In this document: positions 35,532 through 43,917 of the stretch, piece by piece
Layout of the letters: each line of letters starts with the position of its first letter
Position numbering within the stretch: the first letter of the stretch is position 1
Source of the DNA: Paraburkholderia aspalathi
GTDB lineage: Bacteria > Pseudomonadota > Gammaproteobacteria > Burkholderiales > Burkholderiaceae
Direction of reading: 5' to 3'
Assembly (NCBI RefSeq): GCF_900116445.1
Contig: NZ_FPBH01000003.1
Coordinates: 186,001 to 250,000 of the forward strand
Length of the DNA stretch: 64,000 nucleotides
The notes under the pieces: generated by a model
The model's input: only the letters and a program-made list of their open reading frames with translations
Databases searched by the model: none
What the model was told of the DNA's origin: nothing
Program-made: the position numbers and the translations under genes

Positions 35532-36011
35532 TCACCAGTTCCGCGCTTCCGCCCACCATAAATGGTCAACGCAACCTGGACCCTCGGTGGATGCACTTAC
35601 GACCGTATTGGATCTGTCCGTTTTCAGCGTCAGCGAACATCGATAGGTGTTCGTCTGGTAGTAGCCCGTCGGAGCATACTGATTCTGGAGAATCGGCATT
35701 CCAGCCACGCCATTGCCTCCTGCTGTCTGCCCGACCTGCACCTGTCCGGCATAAGCACTGCCGGTCTGCACGAAATCCTGTTGCGTGTTCGAGTGAAAAT
35801 TTGTCCAGTACTGGACTTTCAATGGGTGCGTGGGGTCGCTGCTGTCTTGCGTAACAGACGCCGGGCGACCGATCCGGGCGTAAACATCATCGACATTTTT
35901 GCCGATGAATACATTGGCCAGGTGCTGCTGATAGGTACTGCATCCGGCAATCAGGATGACGGTGGCACAAACCGCGCAAACCCGCGATGGCTGCCAGTTG
36001 ATATAAAGCAT
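35532..36011 (-). CDS. Putative lipoprotein, unknown function
   Basis: This 159-residue protein starts M-L-Y-I-N-W-Q-P-S-R, followed by a hydrophobic segment and lipobox I-A-G-C (Cys24), then S-T-Y-Q-Q. The body includes I-G-K-N-V-D-D-V-Y-A-R-I-G-R-P, a pattern like the small SmpA/OmlA-type lipoprotein fold (a 'G-x-x-x-x-x-V-x-x-x-x-G-x-P' turn). A Gly/Gln/Tyr-rich middle follows, then two late Cys (C-S-L-T, G-C-V-D). It stands in a row with two other small lipoprotein genes on the same strand. The ribosome site is weak. Role unknown. Confidence 0.65.
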   Translation of the reverse strand: MLYINWQPSRVCAVCATVILIAGCSTYQQHLANVFIGKNVDDVYARIGRPASVTQDSSDPTHPLKVQYWTNFHSNTQQDFVQTGSAYAGQVQVGQTAGGNGVAGMPILQNQYAPTGYYQTNTYRCSLTLKTDRSNTVVSASTEGPGCVDHLWWAEARNW

Positions 36012-36186
36012 GATGCGTCGTTCCCAATGATCGACAATGCCGATGCGTTATTCGCAAGAAGCAAATGACCCGCCTTGATTCGGCCTCCTGACGGGATGTC
36101 TTCAGGGATGGTGTGATGCTCCGCCGTGCCAGGATGATCACCTGGCCGGCCTTGATCGGATGCTGACTGTGACCCCTGCCCTGTCA

Positions 36187-36504
36187 TCACTTTGGATGAC
36201 ATTCCCAGTCGTTGTAGGTCGGGGGATTGATCGGCGTAAGCCCCGGGATCATGAAAACTTTGCACGTAAAGCGACGCCCCTTGCCGGTCGTCGCGTCGTA
36301 GCTGACCTGCTGCCCGCCCAGCGCATTCTTTTGTCCGTACTGGATATTGGCGATCGTGATCTCGTCCGATGACCCGAGCCCCAGCGTCTTCGCGGTGGAG
36401 TTCTGGACGTTGATCATGTTCATCTGTGTCGTCCCGCAGGCTGACAGGATCAGACCGCTCACGGCGATCCCCACCGCGATCCTGATTGCCTTGTGAATTT
36501 CCAT
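36187..36504 (-). CDS. Putative small lipoprotein, unknown function
   Basis: This 105-residue protein has signal K-A-I-R-I-A-V-G-I-A-V-S-G-L and lipobox L-S-A-C (Cys23), followed by G-T-T-Q-M-N-M-I. The mature part includes D-E-I-T-I-A-N-I-Q-Y-G and two Cys near the end (F-T-C-K-V, W-E-C-H), which could pair in the periplasm. ATG 36504 follows GGGAG. It is the first of three consecutive minus-strand lipoprotein genes here. No family is recognised. Confidence 0.65.
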   Translation of the reverse strand: MEIHKAIRIAVGIAVSGLILSACGTTQMNMINVQNSTAKTLGLGSSDEITIANIQYGQKNALGGQQVSYDATTGKGRRFTCKVFMIPGLTPINPPTYNDWECHPK

Positions 36505-36606
36505 TTCCCGCTCCCGTTCGTTTTTAATTTGGGTCTTCGTCGCAATCGCGCGACGAAGACCCGATACGTCGACGGTCGGCCTCACGCCGCGTCGCGATAC
36601 AGCCGG

Positions 36607-38118
36607 TTACGTACCCGGCGTATAGAAACTCGTCTGCACGATGTCGCCCACGGTGCTGTCCTTGTACAGTTGCCAGATGAGCGCCGTGACGCCCGATGCG
36701 TTGACAGCCAGCGCCGGCCAGGTCGCGTCCTGTGGCTGCTGACCGAACAGCGTAGGCGTACCCCACGCACCGTTCGCGTAGCGGTTGGTGACGATGTCAG
36801 TCGAAGTCGCAGTGCTCGTATCCTGCCAAACCACCGTCGCGTTGCCTGTAGCGTCGACGGCTATACGCGGCTGGCGATTGTTCAACTGATACACATGCGC
36901 GGTCATCTGTTGCGTTGCTCCCCAGACACCGTTCGCATCGGTCACGTTGGCGCGCAATGTGCCGTCAGGCATGATCCACGTCACGGCGGCGACGCCCTGG
37001 TCATTCGTGGCCAGTTGCGGGTAATAGCCGATGTCCGCCGTGTCGACGAACGGCATCACCGGCAACACGGCCTGCCAGCCCGTGCCCGCGACGTAGCGCT
37101 GCGACATCGTCGTGGTGTGCGCCCCATTACTGTCGATATCGACCTCGCCCCACACCAGCATGATGTTGCCTTTCGCATCCATGCCGGCCTCCGGCGCGAA
37201 GACTGCCCGACTTCCTGGACTGCCCGCTTCGACCACCACCGGACTCGCATTGGCCCAGCCGTTGGACGGGTCGTAGGTAGTCGTCCACAATGCCGATTTC
37301 GTGCTGTCCGTCTGCCGCCATGCGAGTACCGCATTGCCCGACGGCGTCATCGCGAGATTCAATTCGACGTTATGGATGCCCTGTCCGCCGACGCCAGTGA
37401 CCGCGCCCGGGCCCGTCTGCGCAGGTTGCACGATCTGTCCGGGAGACGACCACGAGCCGCCGACGGTAAAGCGGCTCGTGAAGACGCGCGTATCCGCCAC
37501 ATCGGTCTTCTGCTGCCAGGCTACGATCGCATTGCCCTTCCCGTCGACCCCGGCGGTCCACGCAAAGCTGGTCTCGTCGGGAGCCAGTTCCACGGCCGTC
37601 CCCCATCCGCTCGCCGGATCGTAGGGTCGCACCCACAGCCCGTACCCCGTGCCTCCAAGAAACTGTTGCCACAACGCCAGCGCATGACCGTCCGCGCCGC
37701 CGACCAGCAGCGGTGCGCTCGCGCCGGGGCCGCTCATGTCGACGGTGCCGTCGGACGTATCGACGCGCACCGGCGTGGCCCAGCCGGTGCCGGGAACATA
37801 GCGGCTCGACCACAACTCGTTGCCGAGGCTTCCGTTGGGACCATTAGTCATCCATAACGCGAGCGCATTGCCCTTCGCATCGATAGCCACCGATGGAGAA
37901 AATTCCGGGCCCTTGCCGTCCACCGCGGCTGCGGTCGACCAACCCGCCTTGACGCTGGTGCCGCCACCCGGGTTCGACGGGTTACCCGGACTGGACGTCG
38001 TGCCGCCCGACCCCGTCGATGCATTGCCCGAAGTTTTCGATACATCGTCGCCGCCACAGGCCGACAATACGAGGCTGGTTGCGAAGGCAACCGCCGCAAC
38101 CGCTGCGATAGGTTTCAT
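36607..38118 (-). CDS. Large repeat-containing lipoprotein, probable beta-propeller
   Basis: This 503-residue lipoprotein has signal M-K-P-I-A-A-V-A-A-V-A-F-A-T and lipobox L-S-A-C (Cys21). A Gly/Ser/Thr/Pro-rich linker to about residue 55 is followed by seven or so repeats of roughly 55-60 residues. Each repeat holds D-x-x-G-N-A-x-A-L-W-x-x and R-Y-x-x-G-T-G-W-x-x-P-x-x-V-x, the look of blades in a secreted beta-propeller. Such proteins usually bind ligands or other proteins at the cell surface. The substrate is not evident. The start at 38118 begins the signal peptide. It lies next to the small lipoprotein genes but after a 102-base gap. Confidence 0.7.
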   Translation of the reverse strand: MKPIAAVAAVAFATSLVLSACGGDDVSKTSGNASTGSGGTTSSPGNPSNPGGGTSVKAGWSTAAAVDGKGPEFSPSVAIDAKGNALALWMTNGPNGSLGNELWSSRYVPGTGWATPVRVDTSDGTVDMSGPGASAPLLVGGADGHALALWQQFLGGTGYGLWVRPYDPASGWGTAVELAPDETSFAWTAGVDGKGNAIVAWQQKTDVADTRVFTSRFTVGGSWSSPGQIVQPAQTGPGAVTGVGGQGIHNVELNLAMTPSGNAVLAWRQTDSTKSALWTTTYDPSNGWANASPVVVEAGSPGSRAVFAPEAGMDAKGNIMLVWGEVDIDSNGAHTTTMSQRYVAGTGWQAVLPVMPFVDTADIGYYPQLATNDQGVAAVTWIMPDGTLRANVTDANGVWGATQQMTAHVYQLNNRQPRIAVDATGNATVVWQDTSTATSTDIVTNRYANGAWGTPTLFGQQPQDATWPALAVNASGVTALIWQLYKDSTVGDIVQTSFYTPGT

Positions 38119-38142
38119 GCATGTCCCCAGAATAAAAGTCAC

Positions 38143-38909
38143 TTCCTTGCGCTAATAAATCGGGAGTAACAGCGCAGCCCCTCCCTACGACCTGATTCAC
38201 TCAAATCCGATTTACACCGGGACCTCACGGATTGATCTCGATGTGAAACGATCCACACGTCCATGCCGACGCGCAGCAGCATTGCCTGATAATCCATGGA
38301 TAAGACGGCTCCCCCGGATATACGGAAATAGCATCCTGAGCCCAGGTTTATGCCGTGCAGGAAGGCGCACTCAGTGCGCTCGCCGCCATGTCATATTTTT
38401 AGTGGACGCCTCGCAAGACTCGTTGCCGTAACCCGCGAATACACTCCCGGCCACAGGGATATAGCAGCATAAACGCCCGTAGCAGTCTGTTTGCGGGCGC
38501 CGTGCGTCCAGCGCCGCCTTGCCGGAAATCGATAGCCTTCCAACCCATGATCGTTATCAAATGATTCGTTGACGGATTCTAGTTTGATTCGCATACATCG
38601 TGGGCATGCAAATGTCTCTAATTGGGTGGATTTTTGTTTCAGTCGATCTGAATATTTACTAGATCTTGGCTACCGGAATATTGAGACAATCGGTTTGCGC
38701 AGACAAAGCACAATTAACGAGACATGCAACGAAATATTTTTTTAATATCACCTGTAATTTTTTAAGTCGTCCCGTTCGGTATTGCGCTATCCATTCGTAT
38801 AAACCCCGGTTATTTAATGGAACCCATCCCAGGACAATACGAGCACGTCTTATCTCCCGCGCCGCGCGATCTTTTTATAACGAACACCCTGTCAGCAAGG
38901 AGCCGCAAC
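38143..38909. other. AT-rich gap upstream of the AraC-family gene
   Basis: There are 767 bases between the divergent repeat lipoprotein and the AraC-type regulator. The portion from about 38560 to 38815 is clearly AT-richer than the rest of the window, with long T and A runs (for example around 38725-38770). This suggests a foreign promoter region of the kind silenced by H-NS-like proteins. No gene is visible. Confidence 0.45.
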
Positions 38910-39923
38910 GTGGCCGAACTTTCTCGCCCGGACGTGCACCGATTTTCGACACGCGACGCCCCTGCCGACGAACGATTCGACGCGTGGGTCGCAAGCAGTA
39001 CCTTCTGCGATTTCGCAGCCGTATATCGGTCGGACATCCCGTTCGACGCCCACCGCGAACATGTCCAGATCGGACCGTTTGTTCTCGCGCGTCGTACCTG
39101 GCGACACCCGGACGCGTCGGTCTCCTACGACGCCAGACGTACGGCCGCGCGTATCCGCGCCGATCAGCGTGACGTCCTGAGCTTCAGTCTGCAACTGAAC
39201 GGTTCAGTTGCGCTTCGCTCGGACGGTTTCGCCAGCATCAAGCCGCCCGGGGAACTTTATGTACTGGATTTCGGGCGTGTATTCGAGCGTGTGATCACGC
39301 CAGGTAGCGAGATCTCGCTCTCTGTTCCGCGCGACCTGTGTCCGGCCGACGCCGATCCCTGGCACGGCCGCTCCCTGACTCGAGGGATGGCCTCACTCTT
39401 CGGCCACTATCTTTCGCATCTGTATCACACGCTGCCCCGGCTCACGGCGCGTGATCTGCCGCACGTGGCCCAGGCGACGATGCACCTGCTGACCGCGACC
39501 CTCCTGCCGGGGCGCGATGCCCTGATCGCCGCAAACGAGCCGATCCAGAACGTGCTGATGGAGCGTGTCCAGCGTTATATCGATACTCATCTGCTCCGGC
39601 CCGACCTGACAGTTGACCTGATATGCAGGGACATCGGGATATCGCGCGCAACGCTCTATCGTCTGTTCGATCACACCGGCGGCATCATGCGGGAGATCCG
39701 CCACCGGCGCCTCTATCGGGTCCATCAGGTTCTGTCGACGCCCGGCCGTCCCTGGGAACGTATTCGCGACGTGGCATTGCGCCACGGTTTCATTGACGAA
39801 AAGTACTTCATGCGGATTTTCAAGGCACAGTTCGGCCACACCCCTCGCGAGGCCTTCGAGCGTCGACAGCGGCTGGACGAGCCAGGCAAGTTCACGCAGG
39901 ACTCAACGAACGGGGACACGTAA
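38910..39923 (+). CDS. AraC-family transcriptional regulator
   Basis: This 337-residue regulator has an N-terminal AraC-binding-like sensing domain (about residues 20-190) and a C-terminal pair of helix-turn-helix motifs. The first contains L-T-V-D-L-I-C-R-D-I-G-I-S-R-A-T-L-Y-R-L-F, and the second contains I-R-D-V-A-L-R-H-G-F-I-D-E-K-Y-F-M-R-I-F-K. The latter, followed by F-G-H-T-P-R-E, is the AraC signature. GTG 38910 is preferred as start because AAGGAG lies 7 bases upstream. An ATG at 38817 would add 31 residues and has no clear ribosome site. Its targets are unknown. It may control the island genes on either side. Confidence 0.85.
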   Translation: MAELSRPDVHRFSTRDAPADERFDAWVASSTFCDFAAVYRSDIPFDAHREHVQIGPFVLARRTWRHPDASVSYDARRTAARIRADQRDVLSFSLQLNGSVALRSDGFASIKPPGELYVLDFGRVFERVITPGSEISLSVPRDLCPADADPWHGRSLTRGMASLFGHYLSHLYHTLPRLTARDLPHVAQATMHLLTATLLPGRDALIAANEPIQNVLMERVQRYIDTHLLRPDLTVDLICRDIGISRATLYRLFDHTGGIMREIRHRRLYRVHQVLSTPGRPWERIRDVALRHGFIDEKYFMRIFKAQFGHTPREAFERRQRLDEPGKFTQDSTNGDT

Positions 39924-40169
39924 GCACCGTCCCGCCCCAGAAAAACACGTTTCCATGGCCATGAACTTTCCGATCCCACCTCCGCCGGACCACAGCAGGG
40001 CACAAGGCGCCGGCACCGCAACCGCGGATCGTTGACCGCGTGATCGCCTTTTCGGGCGCGTCATCGTGCCAGGCCAACAGCCACCACGGCGCTGAAACAT
40101 AGCGACCGCGCTGCGCGATCGCCTGCGGAGCGGCATGGCTGTATCGCATCGGACCGTGCCGACCGTATC

Positions 40170-40187
40170 TGTGTCCTGTTTCACACA
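40170..40187. promoter_or_regulatory. Dyad TGTGT-N8-ACACA upstream of the LysR gene
   Basis: An 18-base dyad with 5-base arms lies 99 bases before the LysR-type gene. Its size and T-N11-A-like form suit a LysR autoregulation site. It is in the 363-base gap 39924-40286, which holds no gene. Confidence 0.3.
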
Positions 40188-40286
40188 TGAGTCCTGCACG
40201 GCCCGTGCATGCTTTCTCGTCACGCTCATCGAACACTGGCCTCGTGAACAGTGTCCTGGCGCTATCGTTGAACAAGGAAGGTCTGT

Positions 40287-41201
40287 ATGGAGCTGCGTCA
40301 CCTTCGGTATTTCATCGCTGTGGCAGAAGAGCTCCATTTCGCCCGCGCCGCCGAACGGCTGCACATCGAGCAATCGCCGCTCTCCCGGGCGATCAAGGAA
40401 CTGGAGAACGATCTGAAGGTCCAGCTCTTCGAGCGTGATCGACAGGGCACACGACTCACCTGGGCCGGCGAAGTGTTCCTCGAAGGAGCCCGCCGCGCGA
40501 TGCTCGCTCTTGACCAGGCCAGGAAAGGCGCGGAGGCCGCATCGAAAGGCTATCGTGGCGTGCTGCGCATCGCCGTGTCCGACGGCGTCGCGCCGCAGCG
40601 ACTGGCGACCCTGCTGGCGAAGTGCCGCCAGGAGGAGCCGGAGGTCCGCATTGAGCCCACCGAGATGTCCTTCGCCGATCAGCTCAAAGGGCTCAAGCAC
40701 GGCCTCTATGACGCAGGCTTTGCCCTAACCGGCAACAGTTGTAACGAACTCTTCGCCTGTGCGGTTTGGGACGATCCCATCGCCATTGCCATTCCCGCGC
40801 GTCATCCCGTGCTTGAGTACAGCGAACTCCAGCTGGCGGACGTACTGCGTTATCCGCTGGTGCTCCCCAACGGCGACCGGCTGGCCGGAGCGCTCCGGCA
40901 AATCCAGCGATTGCTGGACAGCGTCACCGGGGTGCAACAGCCCGAGGTCGCCGCCAGTGTGGCCAGCTTCGATCTCATGCTGACGATGGTCTCGGCCGGA
41001 TACGGCCTTGGCTTTTCGACGGAAACGCAGCTCGCTGCGTACAGCCACAGCGACATTGTGTCGCGTCCTCTGGCCGGCGTCTCGGCGGCCATCACGACCT
41101 ATCTGCTGCGCCCGAGAACCACGGCATCGGAGCAACTGGATCGCTTCGCTGTTCGCGCACACAGTCATGCGATCTGCGCCTCCGCCGACCAGATCTCCTG
41201 A
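40287..41201 (+). CDS. LysR-family transcriptional regulator at the start of the ICE backbone
   Basis: This 304-residue LysR regulator has an N-terminal winged helix-turn-helix starting M-E-L-R-H-L-R-Y-F-I-A-V-A-E-E and containing A-A-E-R-L-H-I-E-Q-S-P-L-S-R-A-I. A periplasmic-binding-like effector domain begins at about residue 92. LysR genes are common at this end of PFGI-1/ICEclc-type elements and in such cases control excision or transfer. That role here is inference from position. An AAGGA site lies before the ATG. The 479 bases after it (41202-41680) carry no gene. Confidence 0.9.
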   Translation: MELRHLRYFIAVAEELHFARAAERLHIEQSPLSRAIKELENDLKVQLFERDRQGTRLTWAGEVFLEGARRAMLALDQARKGAEAASKGYRGVLRIAVSDGVAPQRLATLLAKCRQEEPEVRIEPTEMSFADQLKGLKHGLYDAGFALTGNSCNELFACAVWDDPIAIAIPARHPVLEYSELQLADVLRYPLVLPNGDRLAGALRQIQRLLDSVTGVQQPEVAASVASFDLMLTMVSAGYGLGFSTETQLAAYSHSDIVSRPLAGVSAAITTYLLRPRTTASEQLDRFAVRAHSHAICASADQIS

Positions 41202-41680
41202 GTCGTCCTTCAGGCAGATCACAGGCTCGACTGCATCATGCTTTTTTTGTCAGTTCCGTGACCCGGCCTTGCCGATCCAGGCAGATCATTTTGCAGTCCC
41301 CATCACAATAAAATGGCGTTTACTGAAAAATTCTCTGCCTCAGCTAAGACCTCTCCGGTCTCACGACCCGAGTCATGCAAGAGATGCATCCGCTCAGATC
41401 AAACGCACATTTACAGATCGCCTCCATTCGAACAGTAATTCAGAGTCCTGTAAAAATCTGAAGAAAACAAATCGATGCGGGCGAGGCGCAAACCGACTAG
41501 CGGACCTTCACGACTTCCGTCAAGCGAGAGCTGGACGCGTCCAAGCCCGTTTTCTCATCGACTGAACCCGCATATTTGCGGTGATATAGAGCCGGTGACG
41601 CAATGCTTTATTCCTGGAACGTCCGCCGTACTAGCGAACAATGATTCGTCAAAGGAGCTCCAGGTTGCAAAGGAGAAAAC
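41202..41680. other. Non-coding gap with a small hairpin
   Basis: There are 479 bases, moderately AT-rich, between the LysR gene and the next ICE gene. A small dyad CCGCA-TATT-TGCGG lies at 41568-41581. No gene or clear promoter could be assigned with confidence. The next gene's ribosome site AAGGAG is at its end. Confidence 0.4.
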
Positions 41681-42439
41681 ATGCGCAAGACCCCCGATGC
41701 GAGCGCTCTCCAGAAAGTGTTCTATCGTCCGATCGAGGCGGCTATCCGGTGGAGCGACCTGACGCGACACGAGGCCGATATCCTGACGACCCTGGGTCCA
41801 CGAAGCCTGCCCGCGCCCAATGATTTTCCCCGCTGGCCCATCCTGCGCCTGAATACCGAGCGGCTATTCGATGCCATGGCGAACCGGGACCTGCCCTACG
41901 GCAGACAGGGCATCACCCACGACGACCCCTCGCTGCTCGACGACCCGGCCCTGACCATTCGGCATGTCGATCTGAAAAGCTGGATGACGCGTTTCTATCC
42001 GGATCAGCGGCCCGCCTTCCTGTTCGATACGCTCGAGCGCCATCTGCATCCAAGCCTGAGCGTGGAGCTTGTTCAAACCCTCTTGGCCGAACAGGAACTC
42101 CTGAAGACCCAACTGGCACGCCACGAACGGGCATGGGAATCGCTCGTTGCCGAACACGAGGCCCTCAACGCCGCGCACACGGCCCGGGCAGCCGCCGACC
42201 AGCAGAAGGTCGATGCCCATCCGCGCAGTGAGTCCACCTATCTCAGCATTGTGGGAGGACTGTTGAATCTGATGCTCGGCAAATCCCCCGGAGGCACGCC
42301 GTACTCGTCGTTCCATAACACCGAGTCGGTGATCAGTGCACTGGTCGCGCATTACCAGGGTCAACCGGGGATCAGCGAACGCACCTTGTGGGCGAAGTTC
42401 GCCGCGGCCCGCCGTCATCTGTCCTCGTCGGAGATGTGA
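41681..42439 (+). CDS. ICE-associated protein of unknown function
   Basis: This 252-residue cytoplasmic protein begins M-R-K-T-P-D-A-S-A-L-Q-K-V-F-Y-R-P-I-E-A-A-I. It contains R-W-P-I-L-R-L-N-T-E-R-L-F-D-A-M, a D-P-A-L-T-I-R-H-V-D-L-K-S-W-M segment, and a helical likely coiled-coil stretch near residues 130-175. A C-terminal part reads S-I-V-G-G-L-L-N-L-M-L-G-K-S-P-G-G and ends in a helical E-R-T-L-W-A-K-F-A-A-A-R-R. The last segment could be a small DNA-binding domain. It precedes the AlpA-ParA-ParB block, and its stop codon overlaps a palindromic operator-like sequence. Not recognised as a named family. Confidence 0.75.
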   Translation: MRKTPDASALQKVFYRPIEAAIRWSDLTRHEADILTTLGPRSLPAPNDFPRWPILRLNTERLFDAMANRDLPYGRQGITHDDPSLLDDPALTIRHVDLKSWMTRFYPDQRPAFLFDTLERHLHPSLSVELVQTLLAEQELLKTQLARHERAWESLVAEHEALNAAHTARAAADQQKVDAHPRSESTYLSIVGGLLNLMLGKSPGGTPYSSFHNTESVISALVAHYQGQPGISERTLWAKFAAARRHLSSSEM

Positions 42440-42473
42440 CTGCAATTGCAGTCGCGTGGACTGCCATTGCAGT
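42438..42473. promoter_or_regulatory. Tandem palindromes, two helical turns apart, before the alpA-parA operon
   Basis: A perfect 16-base palindrome GACTGCAATTGCAGTC (42438-42453) is followed by a near copy ACTGCCATTGCAGT (42460-42473). Their centres are 21 bases apart, which is two turns of DNA, so two dimers would sit on the same face. They overlap the stop of the upstream gene and lie 75-110 bases before the AlpA-like start. They are probably operators for the AlpA-like or LysR regulator, or a partition (parS-type) site. Confidence 0.6.
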
Positions 42474-42546
42474 GATTTCCACCGTCGCCTGCTATGGAAT
42501 ACGAAGCACTTCAACCAACGCTACTGAGCGTCAAGGAGTGCCCGTT

Positions 42547-42774
42547 ATGTCTGCACGGAATCCCGCGCCCGCCGTGTCCGTCGCGCCCGCCGAACGCCGT
42601 CTCCTTCGCCTCCCCCAGGTTGAAGCACGCACCGGCTTCAAGCACGCCCACATCTACAACCTGATGCGTCAGGGCAAATTTCCCAAAGCGGTCCCGCTGG
42701 GGGTGCGCGCGGTGGGCTGGGATTCCATCGAGATCGATCAATGGATCGAGGACCGCCTCAAGGAACGCGCATAA
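42547..42774 (+). CDS. AlpA-family regulator (MerR-like winged helix)
   Basis: This 75-residue DNA-binding protein has R-L-L-R-L-P-Q-V-E-A-R-T-G-F-K-H-A-H-I-Y as its helix-turn-helix. It then has M-R-Q-G-K-F-P-K-A-V-P-L-G-V-R-A-V-G-W-D-S-I-E-I-D-Q-W-I, the standard AlpA wing. AlpA-type proteins activate excision or transfer genes in phages and ICEs. ATG 42547 is chosen since AAGGAG lies about 9 bases upstream and it matches family length. Located directly before parA and after the tandem palindromes, it may bind those sites. Confidence 0.9.
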   Translation: MSARNPAPAVSVAPAERRLLRLPQVEARTGFKHAHIYNLMRQGKFPKAVPLGVRAVGWDSIEIDQWIEDRLKERA

Positions 42775-42809
42775 CGGCCGCCGACGACACCCGAGTGAGG
42801 AGCGGCGCC

Positions 42810-43670
42810 ATGCAGGTGATCTCGATCATATCGACCAAGGGCGGCGTGGGCAAAACCACGACCGCCGCGAATCTCGGCGGCTTCGTCGCCGATGCGGGAC
42901 TACGGGTGCTGCTGCTGGATCTGGATGTCCAGCCCACCCTGTCGAGCTATTTCACCCTGGCGACCCGAGCGGCCAGCGGGACCTACGAACTGCTCGCCTT
43001 CAACGAACAGGACACCCGACAGCTGGTATCGCACACCGCCGTCCTCGGGCTCGACCTGGTCGTGTCCAACGACGATCGCGGACAGCTCAATACCTTGCTG
43101 CTGCATGCGCCCGACGGTCGGCTGCGACTGCGCAACCTGCTGCCGGCATTCGCGGCCCACTACGACCTGATGCTCATCGATACCCAGGGCGCACGCAGCG
43201 TGTTGTTGGAGATGGCGGTCATCGCGTCGGACCTGGCGATCTCTCCGGTGACACCTGAAATCCTCGCCGCGCGCGAGCTGCGCCGCGGCACGCTTCAACT
43301 GATCGATGACCTCGCGCCGTATCGTCGCCTGGGTATCACGCCGCCCGCGCTGCGCCTTCTCATCAATCGGGTACCCGCGGTGTCGGCCAACGCCAGGATG
43401 ATCCAGCAGGCCCTGCGCCAGATCTTCGACGACCAGCCCACCATCCAGATCCTCGCGACCGACATTCCCGCCATCGAAGCGTATCCGCGCGCGGCAACCC
43501 GTTCACTGCCGGTGCATCACGTGGAAGTCCGCCGACCCACGGGGCGCGTCGCACCCGCCGCCATCGACACCATGCGGGCGCTCGCCATCGAACTGTTCCC
43601 GCAGTGGCGCGAGCGATTCGCCCAGGTGAGCGGCCCGGACAGGAGTGCAATCCATGCCGAACGCCCATGA
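42810..43670 (+). CDS. parA: ParA-family partition ATPase of the ICE
   Basis: This 286-residue ParA/Soj-type ATPase has the deviant Walker A K10-G-G-V-G-K15-T-T. L-D-L-D-V-Q-P-T follows, and I-D-T-Q-G-A is the Walker B region. ParA stabilises the excised circular ICE and often supports replication. The ATG follows GAGGAG by 9 bases. An earlier in-frame ATG (42741) lies inside the alpA gene. The ParA-small protein-ParB genes overlap each other, which shows one translational unit. Confidence 0.92.
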   Translation: MQVISIISTKGGVGKTTTAANLGGFVADAGLRVLLLDLDVQPTLSSYFTLATRAASGTYELLAFNEQDTRQLVSHTAVLGLDLVVSNDDRGQLNTLLLHAPDGRLRLRNLLPAFAAHYDLMLIDTQGARSVLLEMAVIASDLAISPVTPEILAARELRRGTLQLIDDLAPYRRLGITPPALRLLINRVPAVSANARMIQQALRQIFDDQPTIQILATDIPAIEAYPRAATRSLPVHHVEVRRPTGRVAPAAIDTMRALAIELFPQWRERFAQVSGPDRSAIHAERP

Positions 43671-43917
43671 GCTCGCGCGCGGCCACCGGCGGCTGCGCCC
43701 CCTGATCGAATACGCGCTGCGCGAAGGCTGGGAGGTGCAGCGCACGGCCGGCGGCCACCTGAAATTCCTCAAGCCCGGTCTGCCACCGATCTTCACCAGC
43801 GGAACGACCAGCGATTACCGGACCGTCCGCAACGCACGCGCGCAGTTGCGCCGGACCGAGCGCCTGGCGAGGACCAGTGCTGCCCTACCCACGCCGGCGG
43901 TCGACCACGATGGCTGA
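43654..43917 (+). CDS. HicA/YcfA-like small protein between parA and parB
   Basis: This 87-residue protein has a core, E-G-W-E-V-Q-R-T-A-G-G-H-L-K-F, that matches the HicA (YcfA) mRNA-interferase fold with its His. T-S-G-T-T-S-D-Y-R-T-V-R-N-A-R-A-Q-L-R-R completes the double-stranded-RNA-binding-like domain. ATG 43654 has AGGAG 8 bases upstream and overlaps the end of parA. The gene ends inside the parB start (ATGGCTGA). No HicB antitoxin gene is adjacent, so it may be an RNA-binding partner of the partition genes and not a toxin. Confidence 0.7.
   Translation: MPNAHELARGHRRLRPLIEYALREGWEVQRTAGGHLKFLKPGLPPIFTSGTTSDYRTVRNARAQLRRTERLARTSAALPTPAVDHDG

Noticed and set aside
38391-38594. Leftward small frame in the AT-rich gap
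   Set aside because: Short, without a ribosome site, and no similarity seen.
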